Origin: Bactericera cockerelli
Taxonomy: Eukaryota; Arthropoda; Insecta; Hemiptera; Triozidae
Direction: 5' to 3'
Assembly (NCBI GenBank): GCA_024516035.1
Contig: CM044958.1
Coordinates: 46,039,929 to 46,103,928, forward strand
DNA length: 64,000 nt
A program made the translations under genes and the position numbers. Shown here piece after piece: positions 11,301 to 20,538 of this stretch; within the stretch, counting starts at the first letter, position 1; each line of letters starts with the position of its first letter. Under the pieces are notes generated by a model. It did no database searches. It was not told where the DNA came from and saw nothing but the letters and a program-made list of their open reading frames with translations.

Positions 11301-14300
11301 GGTGAGCAGAGTTTCTTAGATGTTCGGATCGAGGACAGATTTTAAAATATAATTTAAAATTAAAAAAAAAAATCGTCAAAATCCGTTCAATAGTTTCTGA
11401 GATTTGCGCGTAACAAGGGATGTTTTTAACCAACAGAACGACACAAAATCAAAGTTGCTCAGGAGGTTATGAAACGTCCAGAAATGAGAAAAAAATTGAA
11501 AACAGAGCAAAAAATATTTTTTATACAAAAACGAACACAAAAAGTCACCTTCTCCAGTGGAACATTTTCTGCCTGCCTCAAACGTAAACATCTTCCCAGA
11601 GCTGCTTGTGTAGCCATATCTGCGAATGAACCTGTAAGGCCACGTAACAAGGACTTGGGTGTCTGCCTGCCGATGTAGCTGCAGAGCACTGGGCGTGACC
11701 ACCAGGATATAGGGACCAGACTCTAGACCACACCGCTCGCTTGCTTCGGAACTGACTAGCTTCACACTGAATATGCCCGCTGCAATACAACAATAAAAAC
11801 ACAAGATGTAAAATTGTAAAATAATATTACAAATAAATAAAATTATTATTATTAAAACACAAGATCTAAAATAAATTCTATGTGGAAAAATATTTTAGTT
11901 AATTAATAGTTAATGAAGTGAGATTTTTCTTTTGATGCTATCTCATCATATCTTGTAGTGTTTTGTACTTAAATTAGGTTTAACTTCACATTAATCAACA
12001 TGGTCATATCACTCTCAGAGGTTTATTTTTATTTGAACTGCTCTAAACAAAGAGTTGCCAACTGACACAGTATACCATTCAAACATTCTTGTCATTAGTC
12101 TGTTCTTTAAACATTTCAGGGTATAATGAAATTTTTAAGGATGAAATCATTTCAGCAGCATCTTTAGGGACATCTCTTATGAGTATACAGGGTGATTCAG
12201 AAAAGTACCGTCAAACGTTAACCACATATTCTATGGGCTAGTTAAGGAGGGGTCAACTCTATAAAAGAAAGTGCGCAAATGCCTCCTAACGGAGGTACAC
12301 GCCCCTTAAGGTGTTTTTAAACAATCGAAATTTTCATTTTACGGCTTACCTATTTGGGATATCGCAATGTGGTAAAAAAATCACTCTCAATACTAGATAG
12401 CACCTTTCTTTTGGCACAAAATTTAACACCATTCCGATGTCAGGGGCGGTCTCAGGAGGGTCAGATGGTAGAAAAAAGGTTCTAACTTTTTAGTCGTTGC
12501 TTGTAATTGAATTTGGTTTTCACCCTATTAAAATGTCTGTTATTGTCTACAAAAATGTTCTGAATAATTTTTTTCTCAAACCAACACAAACGGTTGAAAA
12601 TTGAAATTGAAGATTTTAGAACCGCATTAAGTTTTGAAACCTATGCAACTAGCATACAATTTTAGAACAAGAATTTTCAGCAAATTCATTATTTAACAAA
12701 GAAATACACCTGGAATATTTGAACGTGTTCGTCAATCTTTTCGAAGGCGTATGGAGGTCTGCATTGAAGCCAGAGGAGCCCATGTGGAACATTTGCTGTA
12801 AATCTTATTTCGGCTTAAGCCCTTCAATTTCGATTTTCAAGCGATTGTGTTGGTTTGAGAAAAAAATTATTCAGAACATTTTTGTAGACAATGACAGACG
12901 TTTTAATAGGGTGAAAACCAATTTCAATTACAAGCAACGACTAAAAAGTTAAAACCTTTTTTCTACCATCTGACCCTCCTGAGACCGCCCCTGACATTGA
13001 AATGGTGTTAAATTTTGTGCCAAAAGAAAGGTGCTATCTAGTATTGAGAGTGATTTTTTTACCACATTGCGATATCCCAAATAGGTAAGCCGTAAAATGA
13101 AAATTTCGATTGTTAAAAAACATCCTAAGGGGCGTGTACCTCCGTTAGGAGGCATTTGCGCACTTTCTTTTATAGAGTTGACCCCTCCTTAACTAGCCCA
13201 TAGAATATGTGGTTAACGTTTGACGGTACTTTTCTGAATCACCCTGTATATGGCGATGGATAATGTTGAGTGTATCCCTAAGAATTGTTATGCATAATTC
13301 TTGGATCTGCTTTTTCTTGATGTTGTGTTTTTTGAATAAATTAACAAGAGAAGATGAAGCACTACCTCGTACACCAAACCAGAGACCATGAACTTCCCAG
13401 TTGGATATTCCATATTTTTCCTTGAAGTAAGGGATGGTAGGTGTATATATATCTTTCTTTTCTTTATCAATATCTATATCTTGATTTGGATTGTTTGTTT
13501 CCCAGCGAAGTGTCGGGTCAAGGATGAGGGCAGAGTTATTGCGGCGGTCATAATGGTTGAGAGAATAGGGTAGAGTTGGTGAGATACAAGATTTTCTAAA
13601 AGTTTAGGTATAATAGAGGTTATAGATACAGGGCGGTAGTTTTTAATATTATCTTTCTCGCCAGATTTAAAAATGGGAGAAATGTAAGATTTTTTCCATT
13701 CCTCAGGGAAATTGCCTGTGTTAAGAGAGAGTTGAAATAGAACAGTCAGTGGAGCAGCAAGTGCCTCAGCGCATGATTTAAATAAAAGTGGAGAAATCTC
13801 ATCTGGACCACGACATGCATGCTTAGGAAGTTTTTGTAAAAGCTCTAATGTATCATCTACAGAAATAATAATTTGGCTTATATTTATATTAGTATTGAAA
13901 TCATACTCTCTTTCATGAGATGTTTTTTTAGAATAATTTTGAGAAAAATTCCTTGCAAAGAGATTAGCAATAGCTTTTGCATCTTTTGCTACAAGGTTGT
14001 CAAGTCGCATAATAGATGGAATACTGGAGGTGTTTTTTTTAGATGATAAAAAGTTCCATATTCTCTTCGGTTCTGAAATAATTTTGTCTTCTAATGATTT
14101 TATATACTCGTGATAGTCACGGGATGAGATTTCTTTACAAGTTTTTCTTAAGTGTGAAAACTGGACATAAGTTTCATGCAGAGCTAAGGATTTATAACGT
14201 TTATGAACCTTCTTCTTCTCAATAATAAGATCTTTTAATTCCTGACTATACCAGGTGGGAAATCTAGCTGACTTAATTTTCTTTTCTGGTACGTGAAGTT

Positions 14301-17300
14301 CAATACCCTTTAATAGAATGCAGTAGAAACTGTGAAAAAGAACGTCAAGATGTTTACAGTTAGGATCAAAGTTTTCTCTATTGCTAAGATTTTCATAAAG
14401 ATAGGTCGATAAATTATTGTAATCTGCCGCATTATAATCTTTAATAGTCACTTCTAGGTTAGAAATGGAAACTTTTTTATTGGTTTGATTTTTATTTAAA
14501 ATGTTTATTATGAGTGGGGGATGATGATTATCAATAGGTGTGACAATCACATCGTCACATTGGGTTACTCTGAGGTCAGAAGGTTCATTCGTTATAACTA
14601 AGTCTAAACTGACATTGTTCTGGTTTAAAACATGGTTTATTTGTGATAGAGCATGAAATTCAAGAGAAGATATGAAAACATCAGCTCCTGAATTAAATTT
14701 GGTTTTTAGTGGTTCACAAGTTAAAGGGTCCCATGAGAGGGAAGGAAGGTTAAAGTCACCTGTATGTATGAATACTGTTTTAGAAAATTTAGATATTAAT
14801 TCATCGAGTACGTATGTATACTTAAGATATATTGATGGTGGGCTGTCACATGGGATATAAACAGTAGTAATGATGAATTTTTTCCTTTTAATTTTAAATT
14901 TGATTGCTAGAAACATTAAGTTTTCTTGTTTATCTAATGTTATAAGTGATGATTTAATATTCTTACTAATGGCAATAAGGATACCCTGACCTCTATCTAC
15001 TCCGATTTCATTTCTATCGAGCCTATAAATTTCATATTTTTCCATACCTAATTCAGAATTACCAATTGATTCCTTAAGCCATGTTTCTGTTAAAATAATA
15101 ATCTCGTAAGTAAAAAGTGGTATATTACAGACTAATGTCCTAAGTTTTGTTCTTAATCCTCGGGCGTTCTGGTAGTAGATGGTAAATACATCAGATTTTC
15201 TTGTTATAGAAATCAAATTTTCAATGTTCCTAAATCTATTATTGGTTCTAGAAATAGCTGTTTCTTTTTGAGATGAATCATTTTTATGTATGTTGAAGTT
15301 ACGTCTAGAAAAAATTGTTTCAATTTGAGACGAATAATTATTTGAATTTGTTTGTATTATATTCTCTATGTTTTCCAAGTTATTATTGTTAAAATTATTA
15401 TTATTAAAATTAGTTATAGGTAATGTTAGTCAAATTTGTTTATAATATTTATTTATGTTATCAAAATATTTAATTTTGATTAAATTTTCCAATTTATAAC
15501 AAATTAATCGTTTACCGTGTTTGTTATAGTGAAGACCATGCCTGGTATACAAATTCTTGTTACTCAAAGTAGAAGAGTCAATTACATAAAAGTTTGATGG
15601 TAGGTTACAGTCACCCATAGTGATACAGTTAGAATAGAAAATTTTTGAATTCAAATTAGGTTCATCATATCTATATGGTATAGAAATGTAGATAACATTA
15701 ACGAAAAACTTTTGAGAGCATTCAATTATTTTTTGAATATCACTGTATGGATCATATTTATATGTATATGAAATATTGTTTGACCCAGCAATTACTATAA
15801 GAAAATCTTTTTCCTGCATGTCTTTACATTCTAGATCAATATTTTTAATTACATTACAAAAGGTTGCATTAGGAAATATGCTACTTGAGATATTAAATTT
15901 ATCATTATTTTGATTAAGTTTGTGTCTTAAAATATTACCTAAAAATCTACCATGAAAGGGTGACGTTATTAAATTTCGGAAATCTGTCTCGAAGTTAGAA
16001 ATAAACTTCCTTTGGTCAAAGACCACACCACTGGAAAAGTTGACACCTAAGTAGCGGATTTTCTCATCATGGTCAATTGATCTGATAGAGGACCCATCTG
16101 AGAGCAATATGTTTTCAACGTGAAGTCTTCCTTGTTTTATATTTATCGCAACCGATTTTCCAGGATTGATGATCATTCCTACTTCTGCGAATGCAGTTTG
16201 TAAGAACTCTACCATAGCAGTAGCACTCTTTTCATCTTTAGCTATTATAGCTGTATCATCCGCGAAGGCAAGGACTGTCATTTTATCAAGATCGGGCGAA
16301 AGTTCAAAGCCATGTTCGGCCGCCACACTCGGGTCTGAGATGAGTTTGAGGATGAAATCTTGACAAAGGTTGAAAATTGTCGGTGATAAAGGAAGGCCTT
16401 GGGCTACGCCGCAGCATAAGGAAATGGAATTAGATGATTTTTTATTTACTTCAATCTTTGTGGAATTTGTCGTGGCAAGATTGACAATCAAATTCTTCAT
16501 ATCAGTAGGTATGTGTAGAGAGTCTATAGTGTGGCTGATGTGGCTATGGCCTACTTTATAATACAAATCTTTTTTTTCTTTTCTTTTTAACGTGTTTACA
16601 TGTCTTGGTGTTTTGTTGTAAAAATGGACCTAACCTGTGAATTGTTGGAAAAAAAGAGAAAAAATAGACATCTATTTCATAGACATTAATTACCAAGGGA
16701 ACTGAAAAATGTTTTCTTGATAATGTCTATGAAATACACGAAACTCGAATCGGGAAGGTAAGTTGGTTACATTAAAATTTCAAGTTTGAGAGTCCCTTTA
16801 CTCTGACATCTACATAATGTGTTATTGATTTTTTTAATAAAAAGAAATTTTACTCTTACAGTCCATGACAAGATATTTTTGTTTATTGAAGAGTGGAATT
16901 AATAGATGATTCAAAACCTCTGTGGAGCTAAGTCTCAATTTGTGTGTTGTTTTAGATGTGGAAAACTACTGCTAAGTCATTACTTAACATCTTAATTTTG
17001 TCAATTAATTTCGCCCTTAATGTCCTATTTGGTATAAATAATGTTTCATCATAATTATATTGAGTAGATACTTTTTACTCATACAATTCAAGCAATGTCT
17101 ATAAACTGATTAAAAGTCACTTTTGGTCTAACAAAATCTCATTAGTTGATGATTGTATGTTTTAAGATACTGATGATATTGGACTCATTTATAATATAAT
17201 TGACAACAGCAATAAAAATTTATTTATCTCCGTATTTTAGGCTTTTATTAGTGTATTTTTAAATTTACAAGAGTACCATATAATTCAGGGTTGGAAAAAA

Positions 17301-19122
17301 ACCAGGTTTTTTAAAAAAATAAAACCAAAAATCTGGTTTTTATGGTTTAAACCAGGTTTTTTTCTCCAAATATCGTTCTCTAATAGCTGATTTAGCCATT
17401 TAATTGGCAATAATGAGGAGAATAGTAAAGGAAAAAAAGAAATAAATAAAACTGGTATAAATAATTTTAATTAAAAAAATTAACATTATATTTTATTTAT
17501 TTTTTGATGAGCTCTTTTATTTTCTCTTTTTGTTGTTAGATTCCTGTGTAGCACCAAGGTTAAACCTCTGGTTCCAGAATTGAGTCCCCACTATCATCAA
17601 TTTTTTTATTTTTTAAATAAAATTGATTTGACATAAAAATTGAAAAAAACCCAAGTGGTTTAAAATAAATGGTAAAATACAATTTTCTTACAATCTCCTG
17701 CAGAGCAATACAGGTCATTGTCTTCTTCTATGGTTTGCCTGGAGGCATTGTCTCGAAAAGCAACTGTTTGGAAAGCAGATATCCACTTAACCATATCATC
17801 TTGACTGTTAGCGGAGAAGTGGTGTGAGCTACTCTTGGTGATCACCTGGAAATAAAAAAGAGACATTGTAAATAAATACTTTTTGAAAACAACCTTAAAA
17901 CACAGAAATAAAACTTCTTGAATATTAATAATAACCATTCAGGTTGTGCATATAATGTTAAGACCATTTGTCCAAACATAATAATACAATATACCTATAC
18001 CAGCAAAAATATAACAATTTTTTGTTGTTGCAAAAATAATTTCATTTCTGGACACAAGCTAAGCATGAAAAGCTCTTGCAGGCATATATTATGCATGGTA
18101 TAGTCAAGGGCAACAATACATATCACTTTACCTACCTGTGAAAGCTATTTTAAGTTTTCAACTTACAGCAAAAACATTACTCTGATTCTTCTGAACATCT
18201 TCACATATCTTGATACAGTTCTCCAGTGTCAGTATGGGTAGCGTGGAATTCGCAGAGTTCTTTGGATCATCTTCACTGTCAAAGATCTCCAACCTTTCAA
18301 TACCTTGTTTACTTGGACCATAGAGTCTACAGTATTTCCTCTGCCATGGTTTCTGAAATTTGCCAAATGAAAATTGTAGAATCATTAATGGAAAATTTGA
18401 GGGTAAACTACTAGGGCTTGTATACTAGAAAATTACTCGAACCTTCAAACCAACAGCTTACATGCTTGAGTACTAATGATTTTCACCAAATTCTGTTTGA
18501 TACTCGATTGAAATTGTCAGCCCTATAAACTACCTTCCTTACAGAATATACTTAAGGTCATATTGTCATATAGGTTGTTGCTTAGGAAGGCTACAACCAT
18601 GTTGATGGTATAATAAAGCATAGATATTTATGAGGCCTTCCATATCCTGATCAATACAATATTGCTTCAATATATTGAATGTCTATGTTCTAGGGGATGC
18701 TTAAACCATTGACTAAAATTAAATAGTTGATTACAGTGTGACAGTTGATTGATGCACTGTTAAGTAGGAGACTTTAAACAGGGAGGAGACCAGTGTCTAG
18801 CTAGAAGACTATAAAGGGTTTAATGGCTTAAAAAAGCCAAGTTCTCATGATGGTTGATTGCACATAGTGGTTTTGAATAAACCAACTTTTCCACTTAAGT
18901 TTGGCTGGAGACCATCACTCTCTCTAGCAGTAGCCAAGCTGGTTACAACAACAACATTAATGCACCATTTGGAAGGAAAACACCCACCTCAGGTTTTCAG
19001 TCTGCTGTCTTCCTCAGTTGGAGGAACTGAGTTCTAGGCAAACTTACCGAGACAAGGAGGAATGAAGATTTGGGTGGCAGCCAGAGGTACCCTTCTTTTA
19101 GTGGTTTTTCTGAATCTGTCAT
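5166..19122 (-). CDS. Dok: Dok-family docking protein (PH + IRS-type PTB adaptor), seven exons, 3' end probably missing
   Basis: Dok proteins are cytoplasmic adaptors recruited to activated tyrosine kinases; PH binds membrane lipid, PTB binds phosphotyrosine peptides, and the tail is phosphorylated to dock SH2 proteins. These roles are family knowledge. Seen here: seven exons whose splice phases all agree (0,0,1,1,0,1) and translate to about 580 residues. PH domain is about residues 8-130 (starts LKEGYLWLPP; ends with the helix around WISAF). PTB is about 139-240, with the typical WPYRFIRRYG strand and EIF helix start. The tail has a 10-residue repeat (325-374), a Pro-rich stretch, YDDV and AWRTFG, then YVVP and NDYDTLQHLG, typical of Dok tails. 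The frame reaches a donor at 5165, so at least one more exon is expected towards or past the gap at 4526-4625. Unspliced read-through would stop five codons later. A genuine IRS protein is less likely because of the short protein and the Dok-like AWRTFG motif. Confidence 0.9.
5765..5870 (+). mobile_element. SINE family C body fragment
   Basis: Matches CTCATTAATTTGACTTTGTG ... AAAATGCTTTAAGCATTAA of the other C copies; no tRNA head is left. Preceded by a poly(A) tract at 5718-5735. It lies in Dok intron 6. Confidence 0.6.
5968..6230 (+). mobile_element. tRNA-derived SINE, family A
   Basis: Head AGTCACCGTGGCCGAGTGAG (box A) and GTGACCTGGGTTCGATCCCC (box B), then a body reading TTTTCTGCTCTGTACTTGGG and CTCATACCTCGTGAGGAAAA, ending near AAATTGTGCCCA. 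Other copies: 9907-10195 (+), 25093-25275 (+), 25390-25615 (-), 26268-26515 (+), 28080-28222 (-), 52780-53060 (-), 55923-56060 (+), 56090-56180 (-). It is the most abundant SINE here. Confidence 0.8.
6280..6630 (+). mobile_element. SINE family D with (AAG)n tail
   Basis: tRNA-like head (GAGTTCAACTCCCGGCTGGGGC), body with GGGTGAGGTTCGTGTGGGTA and CCATGAGGTTGAACAACGTC, ending in AAAAGAAGAAGAAGAA. Other copies: 46736-47045 (+) directly after RING exon 5, and 48085-48450 (-). The copies stay close over about 300 bp. Confidence 0.8.
6775..7126 (-). CDS. Dok: Dok exon 6: proline-rich tail with YDDV and AWRTFG
   Basis: Encodes NSVPRTLPLHRPL, a Pro-rich segment (KPKLPHPPHPHP, KPDKPPRKSLPP), then KQTVSYDDVELRNDAWRTFG. 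The AWRTFG end is a Dok-family tail motif. The donor is GTAAGA, phase 1. The acceptor has three candidate AGs in CTCAGGAGAG: only the third (exon from 7126) keeps exon 5, this exon and exon 7 in one frame. Using the first AG (exon to 7131) would need a one-base correction, conceivable because the exon contains runs of up to ten or more Gs. GC content is far above the surroundings. Confidence 0.78.
7186..7545. repeat. Short tandem duplication and SINE relics in Dok intron 5
   Basis: A 37-bp unit (GTCTGGCTGGGGGACTATAA...) occurs twice at 7186-7257. It is followed by the inverted match to 1345-1450, a (GAT)n microsatellite at 7370-7394, and a fragment (GGGTTGGGTGGAAGAGATTG) shared with 43820-43870 and, inverted, with 30055-30120, 45825-45870 and 47470-47525. 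Confidence 0.6.
7546..8109. other. AT-rich Dok intron 5 sequence
   Basis: Only a minus-orientation SINE E fragment near 7890-7965 (GGGACTCGAACCTCCAGAGT). Otherwise nothing identifiable. Confidence 0.45.
8110..8669 (-). CDS. Dok: Dok exon 5: PTB C-terminal helix plus repeat-bearing linker
   Basis: 186 codons after a split Gly (residues 216-402). It opens GFFKFEHSHQQEIFRCISSKM, the end strand and C-terminal helix of the PTB fold. A Ser/Pro-rich linker follows, then five tandem 10-residue units of the form GERIFPNTPN (residues about 325-374, plus-strand 8194-8345). The donor is CAG|GTAATG, phase 0. Its acceptor (CCCCCCAG at 8670-8671 and beyond) is copied many times in the upstream intron; see the array at 9221-9905. 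Confidence 0.88.
8697..9188. mobile_element. TTAA-flanked MITE with internal 42-bp hairpin repeats
   Basis: Both ends are flanked by TTAA (8693-8696 and 9189-9192). Terminal inverted repeats are CACCTTGACTGCCAC and GTGGCAGTCAAGGTG. The inside holds about eight tandem 42-45 bp units, each with GTGTATCTCTAGCGATACAC, itself a small hairpin. The element sits in a TTAA of the splice-junction array of Dok exon 5: the array unit reads TTTTTTAACAGAAAAGAAG on each side. Open frames on both strands are repeat artefacts. A piggyBac-type origin is inferred from target and tips. Confidence 0.85.
9193..9905 (-). repeat. Tandem array made of the Dok exon 5 acceptor and exon head
   Basis: Roughly 80-bp unit repeated about nine times (one unit truncated near 9628), with more unit sequence after the SINE at about 10205-10232. 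Read on the minus strand, each unit holds a C-run then CAG|GATTCTTCAAGTTCGAGCAC: the genuine intron 4 acceptor and first 20 bases of exon 5, then ATATTCTATTTTATATTCTC. The real junction at 8669/8670 is the outermost unit. A TTAA MITE (8697-9188) and a SINE (9907-10195) have inserted into the array. Confidence 0.9.
9907..10195 (+). mobile_element. SINE family A inserted in the Dok junction array
   Basis: Head AGTCACTGTGGTAGAGCAAG, box B GGTTCGATTCCC, body and 3' end as in 5968-6230. Array sequence (GAAAAGAAGAGAATATAAAA) resumes after it, so it arrived after the array was formed. Confidence 0.75.
10250..10400 (+). mobile_element. tRNA-derived SINE, family E
   Basis: Head GTAGCTGGATCGATAAGTCA, box B GGTCGGTGGTTCAAATCC, body GAGTAGTTATGATATCACGA then TTAACACA. 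Other copies: 47935-48095 (-), 54690-54830 (-), 56770-56915 (-), 57200-57375 (-), tails at 3100-3170 and 52655-52705. Confidence 0.7.
10401..10926. other. AT-rich intron 4 sequence
   Basis: A/T-rich with no element I could identify; a motif GAGTTGCCACATCTGACACA near 10760 recurs at about 12050. Confidence 0.4.
10945..11345 (-). mobile_element. R2-like LINE fragment: C-terminal restriction-like endonuclease
   Basis: The minus strand encodes SEHLRNSAHHKIRTALANIF, then NRRADIVAIDRKKGKGLILD PTLRWE and WEVFGLWFGVRGTAS. The D..(I)LDPTLRWE arrangement after a His/Arg-rich segment resembles the PD-(D/E)XK-type endonuclease of R2-like LINEs. The same tail occurs at 13262-13557. 5'-truncated and lying in Dok intron 4. 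Confidence 0.65.
11370..11540 (+). repeat. Dispersed element fragment
   Basis: Matches 27040-27185: TCAAAATCCGTTCAATAGTT, AACCAACAGAACG, CAAAGTTGCTCAGGAGGTTA, TGAAACGTCCAGAAATG. It resembles the 3' part of an RTE-type or similar non-LTR element. It ends a few bases before Dok exon 4. Confidence 0.6.
11549..11779 (-). CDS. Dok: Dok exon 4: first part of IRS-type PTB domain
   Basis: 231 bp, acceptor ATTGCAG and donor GTGACT, phases 1 and 1. It encodes GIFSVKLVSSEASERCGL, then TWPYRFIRRYGYTSSSGKMFTFEAGRKCSTGE. This is the IRS-type PTB sandwich; the arginine pair after WPYRF forms part of the phosphotyrosine-binding surface in known relatives. The intron upstream is about 5.9 kb and full of transposons. 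Confidence 0.92.
11780..12187. other. Dok intron 4, AT-rich
   Basis: No element or exon identified apart from the motif shared with 10735-10790. Confidence 0.4.
12188..13246. mobile_element. 1.06-kb foldback element (long inverted repeat)
   Basis: Left arm from CAGGGTGATTCAGAAAAGTA; right arm is its near-exact inverse ending TACTTTTCTGAATCACCCTG. The arms match for roughly 420 bp each (about 12188-12615 and 12815-13246) around a spacer of about 200 bp. TATA borders both ends. No transposase frame; the transcript would fold into a very long hairpin inside Dok intron 4. Confidence 0.85.
13262..13557 (-). mobile_element. R2-like endonuclease tail, second copy
   Basis: The minus strand reads DRRNNSALILDPTLRWETNN, then IYTPTIPYFKEKYGISNWEV and HGLWFGVRGSAS, closely related to 10945-11345. 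It is separated from an R2-like RT fragment (15985-16566) by a block from a different LINE. Confidence 0.65.
13560..15984 (-). mobile_element. CR1/Jockey-type LINE fragment: SGNH-like ORF1 end, APE endonuclease, partial RT
   Basis: In transcription order (minus): an ORF1-like end with IVIAGSNNISY and HGLHYNKHGKRLICYKLENL, resembling the esterase-like domain of such elements; then an open frame (15378-13474) with an APE endonuclease (YYQNARGLRTKL, LTETWL, HTGDFNLPSLSWDP, IDNHHPPLII); then reverse-transcriptase N-terminal motifs (GPDEISPLLFK, FPEEWKKSYISPIFKSGEKD, NYRPVSITSIIPKLLE). It stops before the catalytic YxDD box, so it is broken at its 3' side, unusual for a LINE copy. Confidence 0.82.
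15985..16566 (-). mobile_element. R2-like LINE fragment: reverse transcriptase catalytic core
   Basis: The minus strand encodes GVAQGLPLSPTIFNLCQDFI, AFADDTAIIA (catalytic Asp pair), GMIINPGKSVAI and IRYLGVNFSSG. This fits an R2-like RT. 5'-truncated at about 16569. It is fused in frame at about 15985 to the ORF1-like end of the neighbouring fragment, giving one 378-codon chimeric frame. Confidence 0.75.
16570..17691. other. AT-rich start of Dok intron 4 (minus strand)
   Basis: No exon. A decayed inverted motif AACCAGGTTTTTT/AAAACCAAAAATCTGG near 17287-17365 looks like a hAT-type MITE relic. Confidence 0.4.
17692..17845 (-). CDS. Dok: Dok exon 3: PH domain C-terminal strand and helix
   Basis: Fifty-one codons plus one base, acceptor TTTCCAG, donor GTAAGA, entering phase 0 and leaving phase 1. 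It encodes HHFSANSQDDMVKWISAFQTVAF, the final strand and C-terminal helix of the PH fold with its invariant Trp. The spare T completes TCG with the next exon, giving an in-frame junction into the PTB domain. Confidence 0.9.
17846..18166. other. Dok intron 2
   Basis: About 320 bp of AT-rich sequence between PH exons 2 and 3 with no repeat recognised. A small intron compared with the others. Confidence 0.6.
18167..18352 (-). CDS. Dok: Dok exon 2: PH domain core
   Basis: Exactly 62 codons, phase 0 at both ends, with acceptor AATTTCAG and donor GTAAGTTG. It encodes KPWQRKYCRLYG and continues to NQSNVFA, the central beta strands of a PH domain. The W-x-R-K-Y-C-x-L-Y pattern is the classic second PH strand. 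Confidence 0.9.
18353..19047. other. Dok intron 1 with SINE relic
   Basis: Contains a decayed repeat at about 18770-18965 (AGGGTTTAATGGCTTAAAAA, GTTTGGCTGGAGACCATCAC) related to 43930-44115. No exon. Confidence 0.5.
19048..19122 (-). CDS. Dok: Dok exon 1: start codon and first PH strand
   Basis: Twenty-five codons from the ATG at 19122-19120, beginning MTDSEKPLKEGYLWLPP and ending LLVS at a GTAAGT donor, phase 0. The GYLWLPP motif is the usual beginning of a Dok/IRS PH domain. It joins in phase to KPWQRKYCRLYG of the next exon. The ATG is the first residue before the PH domain, so it is the likely start; no promoter motif was identified upstream. Confidence 0.85.
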
Positions 19123-19892
19123 GATGCAAGGAGTATACAATTGAAATCTAACATTTAAAAATCTGAGCTTTTAACACAAGATGCAGTAAATGTAAAGTCT
19201 ACATGATAATGGTAAATAAAAATTGGAAATTTAAATACAAATCTAGCACTGTGAGTCACAAAACACCAAAAACCACTGCCTTATCAGCAACTTGTTGAAT
19301 GCACTATCTAGGATCTAGCTTGAAACACTTTCAAATTTAAAATCAATTCTAAGATATTTCAGTACCTGCTATCAACAAAAACTGACATTGCACAGTAATA
19401 AGTTTAAAGTTAAGTCTACTCAGGAAACTTCAATCCTTTTGAAGATAAAACGGAAGTGCAGGAATTTTTATTATCTGCCCAGGTATTTTAAAAATAAATG
19501 AAAAGGAATTTCAAGTTTCTGCCAATCAAAAAAACAGTTGTTTTGAAAATTAACCTCAAAAGTTTCGAGCGAATGCATTGTAGTGTGGATGAGGCGGGGG
19601 CCCATTTCATGAATTTTTTTTTATTGGTAGAATAATTTTGACACGTCAGAGATCGTATTTGACTCTTTATAATCTTTATTATGAATGTTACCTTTTACAC
19701 TCATATCTCATGAGCAAATGTGAATGATTTGTAGCTTCATTGATGTAAGTAGCAACCAGTGGTAAAATATGAGATTTTTGGAAATGTCCTCAAACAGCTC
19801 AAACTTTAGATTAGCTAGGTATAGCTCACTATCACAGCCTTTCTTTTTCTTCTCTATTTGTCTCTTAACCTTTTGCACTCTAGTGTAAAAAA
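19123..19892. other. Sequence 5' of Dok
   Basis: Presumed 5' UTR and promoter side of Dok on the minus strand. No TATA, initiator or CpG cluster could be pinned down by eye. No coding frame. Confidence 0.4.
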
Positions 19893-20523
19893 TCTGGTGT
19901 AAACATCACACGACTTTCCTTATCCCCCAAAAAGGAGTCGAATTCCGCCACTGGTGACTCAACGGTAACAGATAACTAAAAACCAATGCCAAATTCGTAA
20001 TCAGCACTTCAAAATCATTGAATTTAATATGTCATAACCCCCATGAAGGATGAATAATAAAAAAGTTAGTCAAAGCGGGTCCCCCCCAAATACCGGTAAA
20101 TTGGGGCCGAGTTCCAAAAAGTTCAAGATATCAAAAAAATGATCAGAATAGACCCCTATTATTTTTTTAATCTAAGAAAATGTTGTTCTCTAAAAAAATT
20201 TGTATCTTTAACCAATTTAAAGAAGCGGCGTTTGCGGCTAGCATTTGCGGCCCTGTGGCCGCAGAATGCGGCCGATTTCAACCAAAAGTTTCGTGGTTCG
20301 TCTAGTGTATAAAATTAATTTGTGTACCAAATTTCAAGTCTCTAGCTTTTACCGTTCTTGAGATATCCTGTTCACACACAGACAGACAGACGCACGGACC
20401 AATGGCTGAAAACAACTTTTTTGGTATCCTGAGGCCATGATTCGTCCAGAAATGTGAAAAACTGGGTAGGTAAAATTTTCGACGAATACAATACTTTCCT
20501 TATTATAAGATAAGGAAAGTAAA
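19893..20523 (+). mobile_element. Dispersed 0.63-kb non-autonomous element, copy 1
   Basis: Starts TCTGGTGTAAACATCACACG and ends ATAAGGAAAGTAAAA. Other copies: 30151-30790, and 33921-33932 plus 35124-35770 (interrupted). Fragments at 57579-57650 and 26540-26568. Contains GGCCGCAGAATGCGGCC and a (ACAG)n stretch before GCACGGACCAATGGCTGAAA, features common in 3' regions of arthropod non-LTR elements. No protein. Confidence 0.8.
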
Positions 20524-20538
20524 AATTGGAACTGCCCA

